Source: Alphaproteobacteria bacterium
GTDB taxonomy: Bacteria > Pseudomonadota > Alphaproteobacteria > Rhizobiales > CAJQND01
Assembly (NCBI GenBank): GCA_024227565.1
Contig: JAAEUE010000233.1
Location: forward strand, 26,706-90,705
Direction of reading: 5' to 3'
DNA: 64,000 nucleotides
The translations under genes were made by a program, and so were the position numbers. Below, piece by piece: positions 45,391 through 53,472 of the stretch. The notes under the pieces are model-generated. The model made no database searches, was not told the origin of the DNA, and saw only the letters and a list, made by a program, of their open reading frames with translations. How positions within the stretch are numbered: position 1 is the first letter of the stretch; every line of letters starts with the position of its first letter.

Positions 45391-46253
45391 TTGTGCGTGG
45401 AAGCGAAACCGTCATCGTCCAGGGGATCACCGGACGGCAGGGCACGTTCTGGGCCGAGAGGATGGGGGAGTACGGCACAAAGATCATCGGCGGTGTGAAC
45501 CCAAAGAAGGCGGGCACTATACATATCGGCTTGCCGGTTTGGGGCTCTGCAGTCGATGCCGCGGCGGAAACCCAGGTCGATGCCACAGTTCTGTTTATTC
45601 CACCGCTTGGTGTGAAAGCCGCTGCGCTTGATGCGATCTCGGCCGGCATCAAGAAGATGGTGGTGATGACCGAGCATGTGCCGGTTCAGGATGTGATGTA
45701 CTTTCTCGCCGCAGCCCGGGAGGCAAACTGTCAGGTGATCGGTCCCAACACGGCGGGCCTCGTGACAGTTGGAGAGAGCTTTGTTGGTTTTATGCCGGCG
45801 TTCAACCCTGGCATTTTCAAACCCGGCAAGGTGGGCGTGATTTCCCGCTCGGGAAGTTTGGGCACCATGGTTTGCCTCAACCTTGTTCAAGGCGGGCTTG
45901 GTATTTCAACGTTCATCGGCATTGGCGGCGATCCAATCATCGGCACAACCACTAAAGACGCACTGGTGGCATTGGACAATGATGAACGTACAGAAGCCGT
46001 AGCGATTGTCGGCGAGATTGGCGGGGGTATGGAAGAAGAAGCCGCCGAATACGCCAAGACCATGTCAAAACCGATTGCGGCCTTCATCGCTGGGGCCGCT
46101 TCGCCGCCAGGCAAAAAGATGGGGCACGCAGGTGCGATTGTTATGGGGAACGTGGGCAGCTATGCCGGAAAGAAAGCTGCGCTGGAAACAGCTGGTGTGG
46201 CTGTGGTTCCTACACCGTCGGGAATTCCCGATGTTCTAAAGGGCCTAATCTAA
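45387..46253 (+). CDS. ADP-forming acid-CoA ligase alpha subunit (SucD-like)
   Basis: A 288-residue subunit with the CoA-binding Rossmann motif VIVQGITGRQGTFWAERM, the segment GVISRSGSLGTMVCLNLVQG, and the phospho-histidine loop KKMGHAGAIVMG, which carries the phosphate from ATP to the acid. Normal SucD length. Paired with the beta subunit before it. In combination with the upstream acylating dehydrogenase it would generate an acyl-CoA for reduction to the aldehyde. Confidence 0.84.
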   Translation: MIVRGSETVIVQGITGRQGTFWAERMGEYGTKIIGGVNPKKAGTIHIGLPVWGSAVDAAAETQVDATVLFIPPLGVKAAALDAISAGIKKMVVMTEHVPVQDVMYFLAAAREANCQVIGPNTAGLVTVGESFVGFMPAFNPGIFKPGKVGVISRSGSLGTMVCLNLVQGGLGISTFIGIGGDPIIGTTTKDALVALDNDERTEAVAIVGEIGGGMEEEAAEYAKTMSKPIAAFIAGAASPPGKKMGHAGAIVMGNVGSYAGKKAALETAGVAVVPTPSGIPDVLKGLI

Positions 46254-46349
46254 AAGTTCACTCACCGCGGAATGCTCGCGTTGGCGTCCGTCTCTGATCG
46301 TGTTACATGGCTGGCCTCCTGTGAGCTGTGATGAGAAAGGCGTTTGATT

Positions 46350-47210
46350 ATGCCCAACGGTGAAGTGGTCTGGACTTATTTTGAAGGTGATTGGCACGAG
46401 GGAAACGTGCCCGTGCTCAGAGCATGCGATCAGGCCACCTGGAATGGCACCCTGGTGTTCGACGGTGCACGCCAGGCAAACGGCGTGATACCCGATCTCG
46501 GCTTGCATTGCGCACGGATCAACCGTTCTGCCCAAGCGCTTGATATGATACCGACGCATGCTCCTGAAGAGATCGATGGCATAATCCGGGACGGACTGAA
46601 GAAGTTTGCTCCCGATGCGGCGATCTACATTCGCCCCATGTATTGGCCAATCGAGCCGGGGCCGGGGTTCATCACGGTCGATCCGGATTCTGTCGGTTTT
46701 GCAATAGGGCTTGAGCTTGTGCCCATGCCGCCAGAGAGCGCCACCGCCACGCTGACCACCACACGCTTTTGTCGTCCCTTGCAAAGCATGGCCACCGTGG
46801 AGGCCAAAGCCGCGTGTCTTTATCCCAACAATGGGCGAATGCTGCGAGAGGCCATGAAAAAGGGATTCTCTAATGCCTTGGTGGCCGACGCTATGGGCAA
46901 TGTGGCTGAAACTGCCACATCGAACATCTTCATGGTGAGGGATGGTGAGGTGTTTACGCCGGTTCCAAATGGTACTTTCCTCAATGGCATCACCCGCCAG
47001 CGCCATATCGGCCTGCTGCGTGATGCGGGGCGCGTGGTTCATGAAGATGTGCTGACCTTTGAAGATTTCCACAGCGCCGATGAAGTGTTCATGTCCGGCA
47101 ACCTTGCTAAGGTCACGCCGGTGGTGGCCTTTGATGACACCAACTATCAGGTTGGCCCGGTGACGCGGCAAGCGCGGGAGATCTATTGGGATTGGGCACT
47201 TTCTGCCTAA
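46350..47210 (+). CDS. Class IV aminotransferase (branched-chain type)
   Basis: A 286-residue PLP enzyme of the IlvE/D-amino-acid transaminase fold. The PLP lysine lies in TVEAKAACLYPNNGRML and the pyridine-binding Glu in VAETATSNIFMV; GTFLNGITRQRHIGLLRDAG is the phosphate-binding block. The start at 46350 has GAAAGG 9 nt upstream. It stands 96 bp after the CoA ligase and may act on the aldehyde or keto acid formed by the pathway, or be a separate amino-acid enzyme. Substrate unknown. Confidence 0.83.
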   Translation: MPNGEVVWTYFEGDWHEGNVPVLRACDQATWNGTLVFDGARQANGVIPDLGLHCARINRSAQALDMIPTHAPEEIDGIIRDGLKKFAPDAAIYIRPMYWPIEPGPGFITVDPDSVGFAIGLELVPMPPESATATLTTTRFCRPLQSMATVEAKAACLYPNNGRMLREAMKKGFSNALVADAMGNVAETATSNIFMVRDGEVFTPVPNGTFLNGITRQRHIGLLRDAGRVVHEDVLTFEDFHSADEVFMSGNLAKVTPVVAFDDTNYQVGPVTRQAREIYWDWALSA

Positions 47211-47216
47211 ACACCC

Positions 47217-47366
47217 ATGCAGCTTGCCGACAAAACCATCATCGTTACGGGCGCCAGCAGCGGGATTGGCGCTGCGGCCGCACTCATGTTGGCAGCACAG
47301 GGCGTGAACATGGTTCTGGGTGCGCGGCGTGGGGTGCTTCTCAATCAGGTTGGGATGGGTGTGTAG
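47217..47366 (+). pseudogene. Truncated short-chain dehydrogenase (SDR) remnant
   Basis: An ATG 6 nt after the aminotransferase stop opens a 49-codon frame beginning MQLADKTIIVTGASSGIGAA, the canonical SDR start with the TGxxxGIG coenzyme motif, continuing with LMLAAQGVNMVLGARRGV and then LLNQVGMGV before TAG. SDR enzymes have about 250 residues, so about 80 percent is missing, including the YxxxK active site, which is not seen downstream. The next gene's leader begins directly, so the 3' part was deleted. Confidence 0.8.
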
Positions 47367-47463
47367 TAGCCCTGTACCACCTTCTGACCCCCTGTTGCGC
47401 TACACTTCGTTGCATAATACAGACCGAGCAAAAAGCTTGGTTGGTTCAACGGGAGGGTCGAAA

Positions 47464-48714
47464 ATGTCACTTAAATCGCTATTTTCTGCAACCGCCGCTG
47501 TGGCGCTGTTCGCCATGTCGAGCCAAGCTTCTGCGGACAACCTGGATAAACTCAGCAAGTTCCAAACAACAGGTGTCACCGAACACACTGTTGTTGAACA
47601 GGGCGGGGCGAATGCGGAAGCTATTAACAAGACGCTCGCCAAGATCAAGCTGCCGGCCGGCTTTAAAATTGGTCTTTATGCTGTGGTGCCCGATGCGCGC
47701 CACATCGCAGTCGGGCCCCAAGGCGTTGTGACGTTTGTGAGCACCAAAAAAACCAAGGTGTGGTCGGTAACCGATCGCAACAAGGATCGTGTGGCTGATG
47801 AAGTGAAGGACTTTGCGCCGTCCATCTCGTTCACAATTCCAAACGGCGTGTGCTTCTCCAAAGACGGATTCCTCTACATTGCTGAGCAGAACAGGGTTCT
47901 GGTTTTCCCAGCTGCGGAGTTCTTCTATGAGAGCCCCGATGTGGCGGCCTTCAACGTGCTCAAGCAAGGCGATTTGATACCGAAGGCGGTAGAAAGCTAC
48001 AATCATACCGCCCGGGTATGCCGAATTGGTCCGGACAAAAAGCTCTACGTCACGTTGGGCCAGCCGTTTAACGTTGCCCCTGAGGATAAAACCGATCTCT
48101 ACAAGAAGCACGGCATTGGCGGTATCATTCGGGTCAACACCGACGGTACTGGCAGGGAAGTCTATACCTACGGCGTGCGCAACTCGGTCGGCATGGATTT
48201 CAATCCGGCCAATGGCGAGCTCTGGTTCACTGACAATCAGGTGGACGGGATGGGCGACGATATTCCGCCTGGAGAGTTGAATCGGCAGACGGAAGCGGGT
48301 CAGAATTTCGGCCACCCATGGTATGGCGGCGGAACGGTGCGCACCAATGAATACAAAGATGCAACGCCGCCGGAGGGAATTATCCATCCCGCCGTTGAAA
48401 TGGCCGCACATGCTGCCGATCTCGGGATGATGTTCTATTCGGGCAAGTCATTTCCGGCTGAATACAAAGGCGGCATTTTCTCAGCTCAACACGGCTCCTG
48501 GAACCGAACAGAACCAGTTGGGGCCCGTGTGATGTTCACCAGCGTTAACGAAGATGGCAGCGTGGGCGAAACAAAGCCGTTTGCTGAAGGCTGGATCGAT
48601 GAGAACGGTGAGTATCTGGGGCGCCCGGTGGACGTGGCCCAGCTGCGCGATGGCTCGCTTCTGGTCACCGATGATCTGGTCGGCGCGGTCTACAGGATCT
48701 GGTACGAGAAATAG
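47464..48714 (+). CDS. Exported PQQ-dependent sugar (sorbosone-type) dehydrogenase
   Basis: From ATG 47464 (preceded by GGGAGGGTCGAA) the protein has 416 residues with a signal peptide (MSLKSLFSATAAVALFAMSS, cleavage near ASA). It shows the beta-propeller motifs of the soluble glucose/sorbosone dehydrogenase family: NGVCFSKDGFLYIAEQNRVL, YGVRNSVGMDFNPANGELWF and DNQVDGMGDDIPPGELN, plus HGSWNRTEPVGARV. The cofactor is likely PQQ and the acceptor the cytochrome c encoded next. Sugar or aldehyde substrate unknown. Confidence 0.84.
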   Translation: MSLKSLFSATAAVALFAMSSQASADNLDKLSKFQTTGVTEHTVVEQGGANAEAINKTLAKIKLPAGFKIGLYAVVPDARHIAVGPQGVVTFVSTKKTKVWSVTDRNKDRVADEVKDFAPSISFTIPNGVCFSKDGFLYIAEQNRVLVFPAAEFFYESPDVAAFNVLKQGDLIPKAVESYNHTARVCRIGPDKKLYVTLGQPFNVAPEDKTDLYKKHGIGGIIRVNTDGTGREVYTYGVRNSVGMDFNPANGELWFTDNQVDGMGDDIPPGELNRQTEAGQNFGHPWYGGGTVRTNEYKDATPPEGIIHPAVEMAAHAADLGMMFYSGKSFPAEYKGGIFSAQHGSWNRTEPVGARVMFTSVNEDGSVGETKPFAEGWIDENGEYLGRPVDVAQLRDGSLLVTDDLVGAVYRIWYEK

Positions 48715-48734
48715 GGTTGTCACTCCCTGACCCG

Positions 48735-48781
48735 CCTACGTTGCCGACGGCCCCCGAGGGCACTAAAGTCGGCGACGTAGG
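48735..48781. promoter_or_regulatory. Long stem-loop between dehydrogenase and cytochrome genes
   Basis: CCTACGTTGCCGAC (48735-48748) pairs with GTCGGCGACGTAGG (48768-48781), 14 bp with one G/T wobble, enclosing a smaller GCCC-CCGA-GGGC stem. No T-run follows. In an operon of a periplasmic enzyme and its electron acceptor, such a hairpin could set the ratio of the two products. It begins 20 bp after the stop codon. Confidence 0.7.
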
Positions 48782-48830
48782 TCCAGAGGTGATTGGGGGG
48801 TAGCCTGAAAAACTCGCAGGGATATTTGTC

Positions 48831-49169
48831 ATGAAAATCTATGGGGCCGGCGCCTGTGCGCTGCTGGCAGCATTAGTGTTCTCAGTACAAGCCTCTGCGG
48901 CAGATATTAAACTGGGCAAGAAGAAGGCCCGCATGTGTAATGTCTGCCATGGCAAGAATGGCCTTGCGACAAATCCCGAAGCGCCAAACCTGGCCGGGGA
49001 AAGTGCCATCTACATAGAAAAGCAGCTTGTGGCTTTCCGCAACGGGGAGCGCAAGCATCGCCAAATGACGCTCATCGCAAAACCTCTCAAGGATGACGAC
49101 ATCAAAAACCTCGCGGCCTGGTACGAAGCCATGAAGGTAACTGTGGAACTCCCTGATCTGACCCAATAG
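48831..49169 (+). CDS. Periplasmic class I cytochrome c
   Basis: A 112-residue protein with a signal peptide (MKIYGAGACALLAALVFSVQ, cleavage after ASA) and one haem site CNVCHGKNG, with a distal Met in KHRQMTLIAKPL; the C-terminal helix IKNLAAWYEAMK completes the c553-like fold. It likely accepts electrons from the preceding dehydrogenase. Its stop codon abuts that of the convergent P450 gene with no gap. Confidence 0.9.
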   Translation: MKIYGAGACALLAALVFSVQASAADIKLGKKKARMCNVCHGKNGLATNPEAPNLAGESAIYIEKQLVAFRNGERKHRQMTLIAKPLKDDDIKNLAAWYEAMKVTVELPDLTQ

Positions 49170-50519
49170 CTAAGCGGGATCGAACTCTAATCTGAAGTGT
49201 TGTGGGAATGGCGTTTCGCCACGCTCCACCTCGCCGGCACGGCGCAGATTCTTTTGCCTCAGCAAGGGCTTGAGAATGGCCGGGATGATCTGTCGATTTA
49301 TGGCCGCCCCGAAGCACAGGTGCATGCCATAACCCCAAGTCATGTAGAGATCAAACGCCCGGTCTGTGCGGAAGCTGTTGGCGTCTTCGATGTCCAAATT
49401 ATCGAAGGTGGCCGCAAGAGACACTGCCATCACCATCGTGTCTTTGGGAATGGTGCGACGGCGAAGTGTCGACGGTGCAATCACCGCGTCGCGCAAGGCA
49501 CGGCGGTAGATGAGAGGTTGGTGCGGGTTGAAGCGCAGTGCTTCCCATATGTATTGAGCAAGCAGATGATCATCGCCGGCGCGTGCGGCCTTCTGGGCCC
49601 CCTCCAGCTCGGCAGGCCTATTGAACAGTTCCTCCATGGCGTGATTGCACGCTTTTGAAATGGTTGGAATGGCACCGATCTGCAATCCGATGATGTTGTT
49701 GCGGATGCCCATGTCATCCATGCCCGGCGTGCCGGATGTTTGTAGCGCGAGACAGCGGTTGATCAGGTCCTCGCTATCGGTTGGGTTGGTCTTGCGCGCC
49801 GCGATGGTTTGATCCAGAGCCGCGCGTCCGCCCGTTGCTGCGGCCATGGCTTTGCGCTCTACTTCTGGATCGGCGCCTAGGTCTGAAAACAGATACCAGA
49901 ACATGATCGTCATCCAATCAATCATCTCGCGTTCAGAAGGGCCGGGTGTGCCGAAATATGTGGCCACCATGTCATAGGGAACCCGCAAGGTCAGATCCTG
50001 CGGCAGGTCAATTGATCCTCCGGATGCGGCCACGAATTCTTCAGTCTTGGCAGCGGCGCGGGGCAGAATAAGCTCTGCCACATCAGTGCGGCGGGCCGCC
50101 AAGCGCATGGCCGAGGTGTCGCGCGTGTAAGGCCAACCTGGTTGCATGCCAAGGAAGAAGTTTTCACCTTCGGTGATCTTGCGCATGCGTGGCTCATAGA
50201 CCACCGCAAAGTCGTCGTTGCGGTTCAGCACATCAAGCACATCTTGCCGTCTGGTGATCAACGCGGTGCCGGTGTTTTCATAGGATCTGACCAACTGACG
50301 CGAGAGCAACAGGTTGGGCACGAAAGCTCGGAGCACAGCGAAGAGATGGCGTTGTGTGGAGGCCTGCTTAAGGACGGCGCCTAGCTTGGCTTTGAAGTTG
50401 CCTTCGCCGCCAAGCAATCCAAGTCCAACCATGGCCAGATGTGCAATTCCGCCAAGGCCAACCAGCCAGTTGCGAAGGACGCTGAGCGGCGTTGAGAACA
50501 GATTCAAGATGGCAGCCAT
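49170..50519 (-). CDS. Atypical cytochrome P450
   Basis: A 449-residue P450 with a hydrophobic N-terminus (about 10-37). The haem loop WGYGMHLCFG places the thiolate at Cys402, and ExxR is EALR (326-329). The I-helix reads GLQIGAIPTISKACNHAMEE; the usual acid-Thr pair (A/G-G-x-D/E-T) is not there, and a Pro precedes the Thr. Such P450s often use peroxide or act as isomerases rather than monooxygenases, which fits the DyP peroxidase gene just upstream (26-nt gap). No ferredoxin or reductase gene is nearby. Substrate unknown, possibly a lipid peroxide. Confidence 0.87.
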   Translation of the reverse strand: MAAILNLFSTPLSVLRNWLVGLGGIAHLAMVGLGLLGGEGNFKAKLGAVLKQASTQRHLFAVLRAFVPNLLLSRQLVRSYENTGTALITRRQDVLDVLNRNDDFAVVYEPRMRKITEGENFFLGMQPGWPYTRDTSAMRLAARRTDVAELILPRAAAKTEEFVAASGGSIDLPQDLTLRVPYDMVATYFGTPGPSEREMIDWMTIMFWYLFSDLGADPEVERKAMAAATGGRAALDQTIAARKTNPTDSEDLINRCLALQTSGTPGMDDMGIRNNIIGLQIGAIPTISKACNHAMEELFNRPAELEGAQKAARAGDDHLLAQYIWEALRFNPHQPLIYRRALRDAVIAPSTLRRRTIPKDTMVMAVSLAATFDNLDIEDANSFRTDRAFDLYMTWGYGMHLCFGAAINRQIIPAILKPLLRQKNLRRAGEVERGETPFPQHFRLEFDPA

Positions 50520-50545
50520 AGTTGCTTTCTCCGCTGTGCCGCTCC

Positions 50546-52288
50546 TTAAGTTGGATCAACGATGCCCATCGCCATCATCCGAAGCGCGGTCATGCTGGGG
50601 ATGAAGAAGTAGTCGCCGCCCCGGGTCTCCACAAATTGTGGAAGGTTGTCGCAGATATAGGGTGGCTTGCCGGTGGCAAAGTCCACTGGAATGGTGTGGC
50701 GCTTATGGATCGAATGGTTGCCCAGGATGGGGCAGGTGTTGTTGCCTTGGTTGAAGTCCAACCCATACTGAATCCACTGTTGTTGGACGAACTCGAACTG
50801 CCGGAAAATATTCGCGCACACGATCATGAAGATGACGCCCTGATCAGTGTCATCGGTTCCCACACCAAGGCGCGGTTCGCCGTAGGGCAGACCGCGGCGT
50901 AGGATGCGGCGGCGTTTGTTGAGCTGGGTCGTGGCGTTCGGATTGTCGCTGTCCGGCTGGTTCATCGGATCCAGATAATCTCGGGTATTTGTCCGTCTCA
51001 GGTGAGTGCCGTTCGGACACTTGTAACCGCGGATATCATCACCGTATTTGAAGTCGCTGATGTCAGAACTGCCGCGGTAGGCGACCATGCCCAGAAAGTC
51101 ATCTTTTCGCGATCCACCGCTCATGTTCCATTGTTTACGGGCGGCCTGCCACTCCTCATAGGTGGCGGCCTTTGACAGCGGAATGCCGTCGTGCCAACGG
51201 CCAATCATTTTAGCGCCCAAGGTATCTTTGGCTTCATCCTCACTGACACTCATGATCTGGGCAAAACTTTTCGCCTGCTCGGCTAGGTACTTGCGAAAAC
51301 TGCTCACGTTCTCATGGAGCTTTCGGTAGACCAAAAATGAACCATTGCGGGTGAACTCATCGGGCGGCGCTGTTGGCGGCAATTCCTGACTTTCATCTGG
51401 ATGGCCCAGAATGAACTCGCCTGTTGCCAGTGGCTCCCAACCTTTTTCAGGGGTCATCCACTTTCCGCGCCCCAGCACCAGCCGCTTTTCATCTTCAGGC
51501 TTGTGTTGCCCCTCGAACACAGGATCACCAATGCCATCAGCAAATCCGAAGTGTTCATGTGGCAGTGGAACGGCGCCAAGTCCGTCGATCTCTTCGAAGA
51601 TAGCGCTGCCTTCTTGATATTCAGGCCCGTCCGTCTTGCCATCAAGGGGCATGATCCGCACGCCCCCGACGTCCTTGCACAGATCCCTCAGCCATTGGGT
51701 TTGTCGTTCAAGTTCGACTACGGGCTCTTCGGTCATTAAGGGCTGACCGTCTTGCATCTTCACTTTTGTCTTGGCGTTCATGGACATCCAGACGTGCACC
51801 GCGTTGGAGCCTAGCCTTGCGCTGTCGCGCCAGATCGGATCCCATTTTTTCAACCAATTTGGCGTAGCGACTTTGCCATCACCCAGGGGCGAGCTTTCAT
51901 ATTGAGTTGCAGAGGATTCAAGTTCTTCCTTTGAAAGCTCAGGGTCGGCATCTCCAAGGATGTAGGCCCGTGCCTTCATCCCGTCGATAAACTCCGGCGG
52001 CATCGCCTGCAGGGTCCGCGTAGGAAGCTGTAAGGCGAGCAATCCGTAGAAGGTGAACGCAATGTTTAAGGTGACCCGTGGCATCCCCCCGGGTTTGCCT
52101 TCCATTTCGGGGCTTTTGTCCCACCTGGCTGCAGTGGTGATTTTGTGGCGCACGGCCTCAACAAATTTGCGCCCAGCGTCAGCGTTCTCAATGTGGAGGA
52201 AAAAATAGCGAGCTTTAGGATAGTTCGCCTTGCCGTAGGCCCGCACGATGTTGCCTTGAATGTCGGAGAGTTCGAGTTGCTTTGTCAT
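50546..52288 (-). CDS. DyP-type haem peroxidase
   Basis: A 580-residue peroxidase. It begins MTKQLELSDIQGNIVRAYGK, the family signature (DIQGNI). Catalytic Asp is in GFADGIGDPVFEG (the GxxDG motif); the haem-ligand His is in CPNGTHLRRTNTRD and RRRILRRGLPYGEP follows. No Tat or Sec signal, so it is probably cytoplasmic or carried with a partner. The length places it among the longer DyP subclasses. It lies third in a four-gene minus-strand unit, 12 nt after the broken gene and 26 nt before the P450. Confidence 0.9.
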   Translation of the reverse strand: MTKQLELSDIQGNIVRAYGKANYPKARYFFLHIENADAGRKFVEAVRHKITTAARWDKSPEMEGKPGGMPRVTLNIAFTFYGLLALQLPTRTLQAMPPEFIDGMKARAYILGDADPELSKEELESSATQYESSPLGDGKVATPNWLKKWDPIWRDSARLGSNAVHVWMSMNAKTKVKMQDGQPLMTEEPVVELERQTQWLRDLCKDVGGVRIMPLDGKTDGPEYQEGSAIFEEIDGLGAVPLPHEHFGFADGIGDPVFEGQHKPEDEKRLVLGRGKWMTPEKGWEPLATGEFILGHPDESQELPPTAPPDEFTRNGSFLVYRKLHENVSSFRKYLAEQAKSFAQIMSVSEDEAKDTLGAKMIGRWHDGIPLSKAATYEEWQAARKQWNMSGGSRKDDFLGMVAYRGSSDISDFKYGDDIRGYKCPNGTHLRRTNTRDYLDPMNQPDSDNPNATTQLNKRRRILRRGLPYGEPRLGVGTDDTDQGVIFMIVCANIFRQFEFVQQQWIQYGLDFNQGNNTCPILGNHSIHKRHTIPVDFATGKPPYICDNLPQFVETRGGDYFFIPSMTALRMMAMGIVDPT

Positions 52289-52300
52289 AATCGTCCCCTC

Positions 52301-53422
52301 TTATGTTCTGACGGCGCCGTGTGCGCTGGAACTGATGAAACCTGGTTTTTGTGAGGGTGAGTCCTTGTTCTCAGGCTGGTGTTCTTGGAGGAACTTGCCA
52401 AAGCCCGTGTGGAGCGTTTGGGGATCGGCAGCCTGGTTATCGACAACAAACTTCGCGAACTTTTGTTGCAGATAGAGAGATTTTAAAACGGAAGGTAAAT
52501 CGCCATGCTTGGGCGCCGGGAAGGCATTTGCGCCAAATCTCATAATGTATTTGATGAGCCCGAATATCACCAAGGCGGATGAAGCCAATCCCAATGCTGC
52601 CATCCAGAAGGGCGTGTCCAAATTCCAATTGGGTTCGGTAAACACGTTGATTGCCGATCCGCCGACCCACCCGAGCAACCCCGCAGCGAACGCCAGCAAC
52701 GGCAAGCCAAGAATGACGAGGAGCAGTTTCCAGGGCATGGTCTTCAAGGCTGGTGGCTCAATCCAGTAGTCGTGGAACGGCATTGTGGTTTCCACCTGGC
52801 ATTTTTCGATGTAGGCGGCAAATTCGTCAGCTGACGATACTCTGTCAAAGCCTTGGCAGTTTTCGAACACGGCTTGCATTTCATCGCGGGCACTGGTCCA
52901 GAGCTCTTTTAGGTATGCGTCTCTGACCTGGCTCTGATCGTGTTCGCTCAACTGGTCGGGCAGGGCGGCGCCATCTTTGGTCACCGCATCGATATCTACG
53001 GCAAAAAGCAGATAGGGCGAAGCCAGCTTGTCGACTGGTTAAGGAACGAGTGGTTCGGAGCGGCCGTGGATGATCGGCTTTTGTCCAATGCGCCCATTGT
53101 AGACGACGTCGTCAACCACCACGAAGCGGGCCAGATGATTTCGCCGGTTTCGGGCGAATGGACTTTCCCGCTTTGTGCGTTCGGTGGCGGGCGATTGGGC
53201 CGCGGTTGGCAAGGTGGCAAGCACCATGCGCAGTCGTTGTCGCCATGAGCCAGGGTTGTCATCGTTTTCTGCTTCGTCGGCCGACTGCAATTCGTCCTTA
53301 ATCGCTGAGCGGAAACGCGCATCCCAGGAATTGGCGCGGGCGGTAAAATTGTTCGGCACCATGCCGAGTTTTACCGGTGCCAGTACGGTGAGGAAGTAAG
53401 TTCCGGCATCAAAGTTTGGCAT
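52301..53422 (-). pseudogene. Conserved unknown protein of DyP/P450 unit, interrupted by an in-frame TAA
   Basis: One frame runs from ATG 53422 to 52301 and is open except for a TAA at 53041-53039 (codon 128). Upstream the product begins MPNFDAGTYFLTVLAPVKLG and reaches RNHLARFVVVDDVVYNGR; just after the stop it reads PVDKLASPYLLFAVDIDAVT, then KDGAALPDQLSEHDQ, and ends with two membrane helices (about 250-305 of the 373-codon whole). A single C-to-T change in a CAA codon would explain the stop. Translation could restart at a GTG (52984), giving a 227-residue product with the membrane part, so partial function is possible. The HLARF...PYLLF module recalls the neighbouring gene at 53473-54129. 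Confidence 0.75.
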
Positions 53423-53472
53423 TGCCTATATCCCCGTATTCATCGTCAGAAAGCTCAGCTTCGTCGCGTGCG

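Noticed and set aside
47479..48411. 310-codon frame antisense to the PQQ-type dehydrogenase
   Set aside because: The plus-strand gene has a signal peptide and family motifs; the antisense frame has none.
53036..53044. Programmed stop-codon readthrough in the DyP-unit gene
   Set aside because: The codon is TAA with no stem-loop or known recoding context; a nonsense mutation is the simpler explanation.
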